Shown one piece after another: positions 20,689 through 29,436 of a DNA stretch of 64,000 bases (its first letter is position 1; each line of letters opens with the position of its first letter). A model generated the notes under the pieces. The model made no database searches, was not told the origin of the DNA, and saw only the letters and a list, made by a program, of their open reading frames with translations. Both the position numbers and the translations under genes were made by a program. The stretch is from Prorocentrum cordatum. Lineage: Eukaryota; Sar; Dinophyceae; Prorocentrales; Prorocentraceae. Where the stretch lies: positions 1 through 64,000 of the forward strand of contig CAUYUJ010001732.1 of assembly GCA_963575745.1 (NCBI GenBank), given 5' to 3'.

Positions 20689-20806
20689 CCACTTTGGCTT
20701 AGGTGCTCTCAACCGTGTGCCCGTGAGGTCGCGGCCCAGAGAAAAGCCCCGTCTCCGCTCGTCCTTTTGCGACTCGCAGATCCATGTGTCCATCCCATCA
20801 GTGACG
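20607..20806 (+). repeat. Right LTR
   Basis: 200 bp, starts TGTC; the last base is G where the left LTR has A. It contains the same hairpin and spliced-leader-like sequence. No classical polypurine tract touches it. The nearest purine run, (GGA)n at about 20502-20528, lies some 80 bp upstream. Confidence 0.95.
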
Positions 20807-20810
20807 GGCC
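20807..20810 (+). repeat. Target-site duplication, right (GGCC)
   Basis: GGCC directly after the right LTR, matching 11216-11219. Confidence 0.65.
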
Positions 20811-21838
20811 TGCCCCGACACCTTCAATGAGGAGGCCATTGTCCGTGCCATGGTCAGCAAGAGTGTACACAACATTCAGGACAAGAACTGGCTGGTTGCA
20901 ATGTCATGCTGCAGAGAGGCCCTCAGGCCCATCATTGCAAACATTACACAGAGAGATTGGGATCGACGTCCCATTTTCAACGACGTCCGCATCGGAGATT
21001 TTTCCTCGTCAAAAACTGGGGTCCGATCAATTGCTACAGTTACGACAACCACTACCCCAAGGGCGACTACAACACCAGAGTCCGCATGAACAAGGGCCAC
21101 ATATACGGCCCCGTCATGCATGTCGGAGTGTTTGAGAAGTTCTTTGCGGCACAGGTACCCATTCTCAACTACGGTTTACGATGGGTAAACATTTGGTATT
21201 GTGACAGTAGTCTGCCCCTCTTGGGCGTCGTCTTCGCTATGCCAGTACGTACTGAGAAATTCGACAATGCCCACATGGATATAGCAATGAGGGGACCATC
21301 ATCATGCAGCGCCCAGATTGAGGAGCATGCTCAATCAGGCGAGCTACCATACTTCGGAGTCCCGACTCTTCAACGAGTGCGTATCCCACGCGCGCCAACC
21401 AGACGCGCCGCTTTTCGGTCACCAGGATCCGACCAGGAGCCGGTGGCGACACCCGCTGGAGATCCCATGGATGTCGACGACGGCAATCGACAACAGGCGG
21501 CGCAGACAACCGCTGATATTTCAACCATCGTCGTTGACATCTCCGATATGACGTTGACTGCGGATCCAAAGGTAGCCAACGACACCATTCGAGCCGAGAT
21601 GATAGCCGAGATCCATGCAGATGAGGACTCTGGGTCTTCCGTCCTCGACAGCATCATCGATCCGCCAGAGCATATTATTACGAATCGAGACTATGACCCA
21701 CAAGATCCCGACAACTGGATTCGCGAATCGGATGACCACATGGTGTATTACTGGACGTCAGCACCGCTGGTGGAGTCACCGATGTTCCAACTCAACCAGG
21801 TAATCGAGATACACGGCGGCCCCAGCATATACATCTAA
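20811..21838 (+). pseudogene. Continuation of the interrupted KptA-like protein
   Basis: Directly after the target duplication the frame reads CPDTFNEEAIVRAMVSKSVH and WLVAMSCCREALRPIIANIT, in phase with the fragment ending at 11219. At about 21003 the sense frame shifts at a run of five Ts (DF / FLVKNWGPINCYSYDN), consistent with loss of one T. It then reads YGPVMHVGVFEKFFAAQVP, LRWVNIWYCDSSLPLLGVVF, and an acidic, Asp-rich region around ISTIVVDISDMTL to a TAA at 21836. The second part begins after the usual end of a Tpt1 domain and has no family match I recognise. It contains GNRA hairpin copy 8. Confidence 0.6.
21442..21453 (+). repeat. GNRA hairpin copy 8
   Basis: GGTG-GCGA-CACC, perfect stem, followed by CGCTGG. 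Encodes EPVATPAG in this frame. Confidence 0.65.
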
Positions 21839-21916
21839 GATCGAGTCGCGTCTGCGAGTCGTATCGCACCTACGACTAGTCCAGTAGTAGACAAGATCGA
21901 ATCGTATATGCGATTC
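21837..21916 (+). repeat. Two direct repeats, each folding into a hairpin
   Basis: AAGATCGAGTCG (from 21838) and AAGATCGAATCG (from 21893) begin two similar blocks 55 bp apart. The second contains GAATCG-TATATG-CGATTC (21899-21916), a perfect 6-bp stem. The first forms the equivalent stem with one mismatch. Confidence 0.6.
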
Positions 21917-22251
21917 CAGCTTCGATTTGGGACCGAGTCGGAGACATGCAAGATATATTACAACCGCACCCATACCTGGGCACGGGATTTACCAACATGC
22001 AGTGCAGAGCACTTCTTCCAGAAGATGCTACGTTTTCTCGCCCTTGAATCCGTGCTTGGAACCACTACAGGGATCTTCCAATGGATCTCTAAAGTATACC
22101 AGAATTTCCTGCTGGAGGGCATCAATGGGTTGAAACAGTTTTCCCATGTTTCCATCAATGACAATCACCCCTCTCTCACAGCGTTTCGATTACTCTTCGC
22201 AGAATGCAAGACGAGACATGGAGATCCAGGCTTCCCCGTATGGGAGGAGCC

Positions 22252-22293
22252 AGTGGCAACACCTGCTGCGCCTGGCCAGGACGATCCAGGCGC
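22252..22293 (+). repeat. GNRA hairpin copy 9 (one mismatch) with a second hairpin
   Basis: AGTG-GCAA-CACC has one A-C mismatch at the stem base. GCGCCTGG...CCAGGCGC (22268-22293) is a perfect 8-bp second stem. Encodes EPVATPAA. Confidence 0.6.
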
Positions 22294-22651
22294 TGCCACT
22301 CAGGATGCTCGAATCGATATGACACGGGACCCAGGTAGTGTTGCTTCGGCCGCACCAGATCAAGAGACGATGGTACAGGTCCTAGCCGAGCAGCAGAACA
22401 TCGACCGCACCATGGGTGACAACGACACTACCCTGCAGGCAGAGGCCACACGCATTCGTGCGGACTTGGCCAGAACCTGCGGTCGCGTGGACATCACGGA
22501 CATCGGCTCCACCGAGTACACGGGACTGCCGGGGGATCGGTTATCGCTGACCGAGATCGAGGGAATCGGACGATCGGTCGCTCCCCGAGCCACCGCTGAG
22601 CTCAATCGTGAGGCTATGAACCAGATCGGTCATTCCCTCGCTTCAGGAGCC

Positions 22652-22663
22652 GGTGGCAACACC
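22652..22663 (+). repeat. GNRA hairpin copy 10
   Basis: GGTG-GCAA-CACC, perfect stem, followed by AGCTGG. Read in a different frame from copy 9 (AGGNTSWG). Confidence 0.65.
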
Positions 22664-22823
22664 AGCTGGGGTACCCTTGGGGATCTGGTTTCGCCCGGGC
22701 CCCCCGAGGATCTCCAGCGTGATATCCCTCGATGCCAGAACTGCAGTCGTTTCCTGTCTTTGGGGGTCGTTACCGACGACGGGACTCTCTGTGATATCTG
22801 TTGGCAATACAGCACATCTGTAG

Positions 22824-23966
22824 GTGCCACAGGCAAAGGCGGAGCCGAGGCCACCGACCTGGCGTACCTGCATGACCTACCTCAACGGGTGGATCAGAGA
22901 CAACCTGCCCCACAACGACGTTGCCCGCCTCATCTCCGATGGGACGCGAGTCTACATGATGGGGCGGCGATCAAACATCGGTGAGCAGCGTAACAGATTG
23001 AGGCAGATGTCGAAAAAAGCAGAAATGAGGTACAAGAGGTGGTGCGACGCGGGTTCCCCACCTGCGAGTGCGTGCAGGATGCTGGGCGAACCCGATGACG
23101 ACCGCCCATTGTACCATCCTTTCCGCAACGTCATCCAACGTTACCTCAACGATTCCCGATTCCATCGCCAAATGACCGGAGCCCGTGAAGCCATTGGTCA
23201 GGCGCCTTGGACGATCGAAGACATGCAGACGGCCCGCGGCATTCATGCCCGCAGCCAGGCGCTTGGCTTTGCTGGTCGCAAGAATTGGTGATTGAATGGG
23301 GGTAGGATGGACAGAGGCACCAGGCAGGAGCGCGGTCTTGTCACGATTGCCGTCCCCCGCGGGGGCGGCACTTATGACAGAACCGCGCAGCGTAAGCTGG
23401 CCATGCTCGCCTCTGTTGGACCTGCCCTGGGATCGAATGAGCAAGGGGGGAAGGGTTCAGGGGTTAGAACCGATCCTGACACCACCCCCACGCACTCACA
23501 TACTACACATGACGCCATGGCGCCGCCGCCTCGTGCTGCCCGAGGCGATGCTGCTGGACGCCGCGCCTCTGGCGCGCTGGCAGTGATGCCTGCTGGGCGG
23601 AGCGGCGCAGCCGCCGCCCCGCAGCCGAGTGGCTGGCAGTCAGCCGACGCCAGCGATGGAAGTCGCAGACCCGCGACGCCCCCGCGTGCCAGGCGGGCGC
23701 GTGCAGCCGCTGATTACGCGACGCGGTGGCGCCAGCACCTTGAGGGCAGCCAGCGGGGCCCAAGGTATTGGAGCTACTACAGCGAGTGCTGGATGCACAC
23801 CACGGAGAACAACGACGAGTTCGTCTACATCCGCGACCTGCAGCACAATGAGCGTTTCCGCAACTGGACCCCAAGGGCGCCTTGGGCAATGCACACGACC
23901 AGTTTCATTGGACTCGGCGGCCACCGCGCGCGGGCCAGCGAGTTCTACATGAGAGGCAATACCTAG
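22824..23966 (+). pseudogene. Unknown-family coding fragment, last part of the region
   Basis: One frame with a single TGA at 23289-23291. Before it: TCMTYLNGWIRDNLPHNDVA, RNRLRQMSKKAEMRYKRWCD and a basic helical stretch. After it: GGTYDRTAQRKLAMLASVGP, a low-complexity Ala/Arg/Ser middle, then a well-formed end, WRQHLEGSQRGPRYWSYYSE and NNDEFVYIRDLQHNERFRNW, stopping at 23966. The aromatic, charged end is protein-like and distinct from the Ala/Arg-rich part. No family is recognised. Being in one frame around a single stop, it could be a recently damaged gene. Confidence 0.5.
23579..23590 (+). repeat. GNRA hairpin copy 11
   Basis: GGCA-GTGA-TGCC, perfect stem, followed by TGCTGG. Both inner pairs differ from the common form, yet pairing is kept. 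Confidence 0.65.
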
Positions 23967-24860
23967 ATATGTTGGCCGCAAGGCCCACTGCTCGAGCATG
24001 CTTGAGCTTCATCTTTGAGAAGTTCGCCTCGAGCAATCAAAACACACACAAGCTTTGGCCACTTCACTCTACATGATAAGTGGCCCCTTATATACATCTT
24101 GTGAAACCCAAGGCACACTCATAAGGAGTGCTTCCGAGGGGAGTAACCCAATGCAGAATTTGTTTATGCAGCTCTTCGTGTTTGTCAACACGACTTTGCT
24201 TTACCTTGATTATTTACATCCTCTGTGCGATAGCATATTCTGAGGACGAGCATGCGTTGATAATGATCTGATACCCAGTTTTGTTATGCTGCTGGTGGCA
24301 ACACCTGCTGCGTCTTTGACGCAGCAGCTTCTGATGTTGCTCTAGATTGTTCAGATCCTCTTGCTCCGCCCACCCGTGTCCCATTCTTCTCCGCCCTCGA
24401 GCGCCGAAGCGTTTTTTGGGGGCGCACCGAGGGGGCGCCAAAGTGTGCTTGGAGAAGAAAGAGGGGCCCTGGGTGCTCTGTCGTCCTTACCCTGCCCGAT
24501 CATACCAGCGGATGTGCTACGTACCTTTTGCACGCAGCTGTTGTGTTCGGGACGCAGCTGAGGCGACGCAGGATTTTCCGCCCTGCTGCTTGCGAATGCT
24601 AAGGAGTAAAAAGGGTTACGGGTTCTTTCCTCCTTGCCCCGAGCCCTGCCCTTGCGGGCGGGATTCGGGGCGGGGTGTGTGAGATGAACCCGTGTGATAC
24701 CCTCGTGCATACTCCTCACTCTCCTGTCTCCTGGCCGTTTGGGCTCAGGCATTGGCATCGATCAGACTGTTGATCGCGCAGGAGGAGAATATCCCCATCT
24801 TTCCTTCCTTTCCTCTACCTGCGGACCATTGGTTCTGTGCCTTTGTATTCCAACCCCATG
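23967..24860. other. No gene seen; AT-richer spacer then mixed sequence
   Basis: Only the fused hairpin at 24294-24327 stands out. The first 300 bp are AT-richer, compatible with a 3' untranslated region of the preceding coding region. Confidence 0.5.
24294..24327 (+). repeat. GNRA hairpin copy 12 fused to a perfect 10-bp hairpin
   Basis: GGTG-GCAA-CACC (24294-24305) runs directly into CTGCTGCGTC-TTT-GACGCAGCAG (24305-24327), a perfect 10-bp stem. This copy lies outside the coding-like sequence, at the 3' edge of the region. Confidence 0.75.
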
Positions 24861-25290
24861 CGCATCCTGGGGCCTCCTGGCGGCCTCTTGGGGCGGAAGG
24901 CTCGCATTGGTGGTTTGCGTTCCCCCTCTAGGGCCCGTCTTGGGGCCCTTTTGGGCGATCTTGGGCGCCAGAAAGGCCGTTTCCCCGGGCCGTCTTGGGA
25001 AGGTCTTGAGAGTTTCTGGGGCCATGTTGGAGCGTCGGAAGCCCCAAAACGCGAGAACGCGGAAAAGTATGAAAATCACAAGATAAATCAGGAATTGTTG
25101 CTTATTTTGGCCCTCTTCGGTCTCGCCTTGGAGCGTTTTCGGGGTTTCTTTTGGGCCCTCTGGGGCCGTCTTGGGACCATTTTGGGCGTCCTGGAGCGAT
25201 TTTGTCATGTCCTGGAGGCCTCTAGGATCATCTAGAGGACCTCTTTGGGGTTTTTGGGCCGTTCTTGGGGTTCTTGGGAGGCCCTGAGGG
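24860..25290 (+). repeat. G-rich CTTGGGG-type dispersed repeat, copy 1
   Basis: Irregular units such as GGGCCGTCTTGGGACC recur every 20-30 bp. The same family lies at 34130-34750 and 52230-52460 (+) and at 48440-48960 in the opposite direction. A less G-rich core occurs at about 25045-25120. Confidence 0.75.
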
Positions 25291-25669
25291 CGGCGCCCAG
25301 GAGCAGAAGCATCTCTGATCGGACCTTGCTGGGGACCTGCCCAGGGTCTTTTTCGGCCGCGGACCCCCAGGGGCCACCCCACGCGCGCGAACTAGCAAGA
25401 TTGATTACCGGTTGCCAGAGATTTTAGCACGCCTCTGGCCCACTGGGCCTTCGAATTTATAAGCGTGCCTTTTTCAACAACGAATCCGGCGCAGTTCCGC
25501 TTCCAGTTGCCTTCGTAGAGGGCTTGCGTGCTACAGGCGCGCCTGCCTCCTTTGCAGGGGCGCCGGCTCCCCTGGCGAAGGCAGGGCTCGTTCGTTCACT
25601 TCACAGGTCGGATGGGACTTCCCAGATGTGGCCCCTATCGGCTACTGTTGTGGCAGAGTGGGAAGATGT
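25291..25669. other. No feature seen
   Basis: Unique-looking sequence without a convincing open frame or repeat. Confidence 0.5.
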
Positions 25670-26030
25670 ACGAACAGGGAATAAGGTCGAGTAAGGTAGA
25701 GTAGAGCAAAGTAAGGTAGAATACAGTTGATATACAAATCTGGAATAAGGGATATACGATCTGAGTCGGGTAGAGAAGGGTAAGTTTGAGTAGAGTTGAG
25801 TAGGGTAATGTAGGGTTGGGTAGAGTAGAGTAGGGTAAAGTAGAGCAGAGAAGAGTTGAGCAGAGTAGAGTAGGGTAGGGTAGATGGTAGAGTAGAGTCG
25901 GGTTGAATAGAACATAATCGAGCATAGTAGTGTAGAGTAGAATAGAGAAGATGAGAGCAAATAGTAGTAGAGTCGAGTAGGAGTAGAGAAACGTAGAGTA
26001 GGAGAAGAAAAGAGTATAGTCAAGCAAGTC
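25670..26030 (+). repeat. Degenerate GTAGAG/GTAGGG minisatellite
   Basis: Pentamer-like units (GTAGA, GTAGG, GTTGA) repeat over 350 bp. A shorter relative is at 31960-32125. Confidence 0.9.
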
Positions 26031-26271
26031 AGAAGGCCCCGCTTATTTCCACCCTCGTCACCACAACATGAGTATCAGAAAGAGCGTCGGTGGATACCCC
26101 TCTATAATTTAGAAGGGGGTGCGTGCTCGCACAACCCCCCCGCCCCCCTCTCCCTTCAAGGGGGGATATTCTCGGACCCCCTTCCCCGCCTTGAGCCGGA
26201 GAGGGGGGGGGATTTCGGCCCCCTTCCCTTTTTGCGCCGAAGAGGGCTCCGGGGGGAACCTCTGCATGTTA
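26031..26271. other. C- and G-homopolymer-rich spacer
   Basis: Runs of C and G from 5 to 9 bases, as in ACCCCCCCGCCCCCCTC near 26135. No gene seen. Confidence 0.5.
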
Positions 26272-27345
26272 GGCCAGAGGATCGTGAGTCGCACAGATCT
26301 CCATCGTGAAAGGTTTACACCAGGGGTGTGCAGAAAGTCATGTCATTTGTGCAGGATCGTGAAAATTGAAGAGTTGAGAAGGCGATGTTGAGATCAGCAG
26401 ATGTGCATCGCATAGTGTTTTCTGCAAAGGAGCGTGAGCGGCCTCCATCGTGAAAGGTTTAGATCGGGCGTGTGCAGAGACACATTTCATTCGCACAGGA
26501 TCGTGAAGGTTGAGGGCTCCAGAAGGCGATGTTGAGATCAGCAGATGTGCATCGCATAGTGTTTTCTGCAAAGGAGCGTGAGCGGCCTCCATCGTGAAAG
26601 GTTTAGATCGGGCGTGTGCAGAGACACATTTCATTCGCACAGGATCGTGAAGGTTGAGGGCTCCAGAAGGCGATGTTGAGATCAGCAGATGTGCATCGCA
26701 TAGTGTTTTCTGCAAAGGAGCGTGAGCGGCCTCCATCGTGAAAGGTTTAGATCGGGCGTGTGCAGAGACACATTTCATTCGCACAGGATCGTGAAGGTTG
26801 AGGGCTCCAGAAGGCGATGTTGAGATCAGCAGATGTGCATCGCATAGTGTTTTCTGCAAAGGAGCGTGAGCGGCCTCCATCGTGAAAGGTTTAGATCGGG
26901 CGTGTGCAGAAACACATTTCATTCGCATAGGATTGTGAGGGTTGAGGGCTTCAGAAGGCGATGTTGAGATCAGCAGATGTGCATCGCATAGTGTTTTCTG
27001 CAACAGGACGGCCCAGATGTCCATCGTGAAAGGTTTAGATCGGTCGTGTGCAGAAGCAGATTTGATGTGCATAGGATCGTGAAGGTTGAGGGCTTCAGAA
27101 GGCGATGTTGTGATCAGCAGATGTGCATCGCATAGTGTTTTCTGCAGAGGACCTTGAACGGCCCAGATGTCCATCGGGAAAGATTTTTTGATCGGGCGTG
27201 TGCAGCAACATATTTCATTCGCATATCTTGAAGGTTGAGGGCTTCCGAATGCGATGTTGAGATCAGCAGATGTGCGACGGAATGTACAGAAACCTGGTTT
27301 CATCTGAATCGAACCGTGAGGGGTGAGGGCCCGAGAAGGCGAGGT
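26272..27345 (+). repeat. Satellite array, 144-bp unit
   Basis: The landmark GAAGGCGATGTTGAGATCAG starts at 26378, 26522, 26666, 26810, 26954 and 27098: exactly 144 bp each time. More diverged units follow at 27247 and 27334. The inner four copies are nearly identical. Since 144 is divisible by 3, the minus strand carries an open frame of 321 codons across the array with a 48-residue repeat; this follows from the period and is not taken as a gene. A stray diverged unit lies at about 28310-28400. Confidence 0.97.
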
Positions 27346-27484
27346 TCAGACCAGGAAGTGTGCGCCGCATGGCTCTCTTCCCCAGGCCTCCCGCGCTCGT
27401 GACCCACTCTTCCCGCCCCCCTCCTCCCGCCTCCTCCTACCTGCTGCCCTGCCTTCTACCTCGCGGCCCTGCCTGGGGGCTCGT

Positions 27485-28275
27485 TGGGAGGCTGCGGCCT
27501 GCGAACGTGTCGCCACGTTCGAGGGCTCCTGGGGGGTCCAGCGGAGCGACGCCTTACGCAGACCGAAACTAGACCTCGCCATCCCTAGAGGGCTGCGGAC
27601 TGAAACGGTTGCCACTTTCGAGGGTTGCTGGGGGGTCCAGCGGAGTGATTCCATACGCAGATTTGCTTTCGACCTCGCCATGCCCGGGGGGCTGCGAACT
27701 GTGCAACGGATGCCACTTTCGAGGGCTGCTAGGGGGTCCAGCGGAGTGACGCTTTGGGTAGATTCAGATTAGACCTCGCCATCTTTGGGCGGCCGCGAAC
27801 TGCGAAACTGCCGATGTTTTGGAGGGCTGCTGGGGGGTCGAGTGGAGTGACGCCTCGCGCAGACCTAGACTAGACCTCGCCATCTCCGCGGGGCTGCGAA
27901 CTGCGAAACTATCGCCTTTTTCGAGGGCTGCTCAGGTTCAAGCGGCCTAGATTCGACCTCGCTGCGAACTGCGAATCCGTCGCCACTTTTGAGGGTTGCT
28001 GGGGGTCCCTCGGCTTACGCAGACCTAGAGTAGACCTCGCCATCTCTGAAGGGTTGCGAACTGCGAAACGGTCGCCACTTTCGAGGGTTGCTGTTGGGGG
28101 GTCCAGCAGAGTGACGCCTTAAGTAGATTCAGATTAGACCTCGCCATGCCTGGGGGGCTGCGAACTGCGAAACGGTCGCCACGCTCAATGGCTGCTCAGC
28201 GGATTGACGCCTTACGCAAACCTAGATTAGACCTCGCCATCCCTGGGCGGCTGCGGACTGCGAATCTGTGATATC
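27485..28275 (+). repeat. Tandem array, about 100-bp unit
   Basis: Landmarks GGCTGCGAACTGCGAAAC and TAGACCTCGCCATC recur about eight times, near 27572, 27671, 27772, 27873, 28033, 28137 and 28230. Units vary from about 80 to 104 bp. Confidence 0.93.
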
Positions 28276-28660
28276 GGAGATATCCCTGGGGAGCTGGGAC
28301 TAGATCGGGGATGTGCGGAACAGCATTTTAGTTGCATAGGATCGTGAGGGTTGAAGTCTTTAGAAGGCGATGGTAACAGCAGCCAGTATGCACTGCATCG
28401 TAGTTTTCCCCAGCCCTCCTGTTTTGGGTCTCATAGAGCGCTGTGGTATCCACTCCTTCTTCTTCTCCCTCCTCCTCCTCCTCCTGCCTCGTCCCTCCGG
28501 CGCTGCTCCGTGGGTGGCTGCGAACTGCGCAACTGTTGCCACTTTCGGGGGTTCCTGAAAAGTCGAGCGTAGTAGGGGAGTACACGCACCCAGCCGATAC
28601 CTCGCAACTCCCTGAGGGGCTCCTGGGGGCACGGCGGAGTACACCGCACTCACATCTATA
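28276..28660 (+). repeat. Mosaic of diverged satellite units
   Basis: A decayed 144-bp unit (28310-28400), a short pyrimidine tract (28460-28492) and one unit of the GGGAGTACNCGCACCCAGCC family (28555-28650) are joined together. Confidence 0.7.
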
Positions 28661-28669
28661 CACCTGGGT

Positions 28670-29050
28670 GGTTGTATGTGCGGCCGTTTTTGCGCTGTCA
28701 TGTGCGCGCATGTGCGCGGCATGTGCCAGTCATGTGCCAGGCCTGTGCGGCCCTTCTTGGATGGACTTCCTACTGTGCACGTCGTGCCCGGGCATCTGCG
28801 GGGGCATGTGCGTTGTGTTTTGATGTATCCATCATACGCGCATGCACGCACAGTCCGACGCACATGCGCGCACATGCCTGCACATGCGGGAGGTGTTCGA
28901 GAATCGCAGATCTGTCATCGGCACATGCACGCACATGCCTGTGCAACCTCTCTTCGGGAGGCCGCGCGGGCCCGCACATGCACGCACATGCGGTGAAGCG
29001 CGCGGGCGCACATGCGTGCACATCCCAATGCACATGCACGCTCATGCCCT
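28670..29050. repeat. CATGTGCG array and its inverted counterpart
   Basis: 28680-28830 repeats GCATGTGCG and GCATGTGCC on this strand. 28845-29050 repeats the complement, CGCACATGC and GCACGCACATGC. The two arms could pair over a long stretch. Confidence 0.85.
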
Positions 29051-29361
29051 AGGAGCTGTCTGGGACCCCTGTGCCTCCAATGCCTCCTGGCCTTCGCAGA
29101 GCTGGGGCGTGCCAGGGCTTCCTGAAAGAGTTTGTTGTGCGTTTAGACTCGCCCGCTGCTGGCGGGGGCGGTTCTTCGCCCGGTTCGTGAGCTGGCGGTG
29201 GCGTGCCCTCCTAGTAAAACACTCTCCCGCGCGCCTTCTCAGCTCGGCCGGAGAAGCAGGGGCGGGGGGGGAGGTGGAGGGGGGGGGGGAAGGAGGGGGG
29301 GCGGAGGAGGCGGACGCCCCCGGCTCGGCCGGCCCGCCCGCCTGTTCGGCTCGGCCAGAGG
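29051..29361. other. No gene seen; GC-rich spacer
   Basis: Ends in G-rich sequence before the (GGA)n tract. Confidence 0.4.
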
Positions 29362-29436
29362 AGAAGGAGGAGGAGGAGGAGGAGGAGGAGGAGGAGGAGG
29401 AGGAGGAGGAGGAGGAGGAGGAGGAGGAGGAGGAGG
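29362..29436 (+). repeat. (GGA)n tract
   Basis: About 25 near-perfect GGA/GAG units. Confidence 0.98.

Larger units (their letters stand above)
11220..20806 (+). mobile_element. Young Copia LTR retrotransposon inserted in the KptA-like ORF
   Basis: Two 200-bp direct repeats (11220-11419 and 20607-20806) differ at only three positions. The left copy starts TGTC and ends GACA, as LTRs should. A primer-binding-like site follows the left LTR. The 9.2-kb interior encodes gag with a zinc knuckle, protease, a methyltransferase-like domain, integrase, RT and RNase H, in the Copia order (integrase before RT). GGCC flanks both sides (11216-11219, 20807-20810) as a probable target duplication. The host frame reads straight across if the element and one GGCC are ignored. 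The long uninterrupted pol frame supports recent activity, but frame changes in the gag-pol junction leave current activity doubtful. Confidence 0.95.
21839..22984 (+). pseudogene. Unknown-family coding fragment with a four-Cys zinc ribbon
   Basis: Same frame as the preceding fragment, after the TAA at 21836. It reads MRFQLRFGTESETCKIYYN and FFQKMLRFLALESVLGTTTG, then an Asp/Ala/Gln-rich stretch. A compact C-x2-C...C-x2-C module (CQNCSRFLSLGVVTDDGTLC then CDIC-type end, about 22735-22800) looks like a zinc ribbon or RING-like finger. Three hairpin copies or relatives fall inside. Coding seems to pass to another frame near 22850. It may be a separate gene or the C-terminal part of the KptA-like protein. 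Confidence 0.5.

Noticed and set aside
22411-22436. GGGTGACAACGACACTACCC as a thirteenth hairpin
   Set aside because: It can fold, but the loop is long and not GNRA; not counted.
26338-27303. 321-codon minus-strand open frame
   Set aside because: It is produced by a 144-bp satellite whose period is divisible by three; no start context, domain or non-repeat part.
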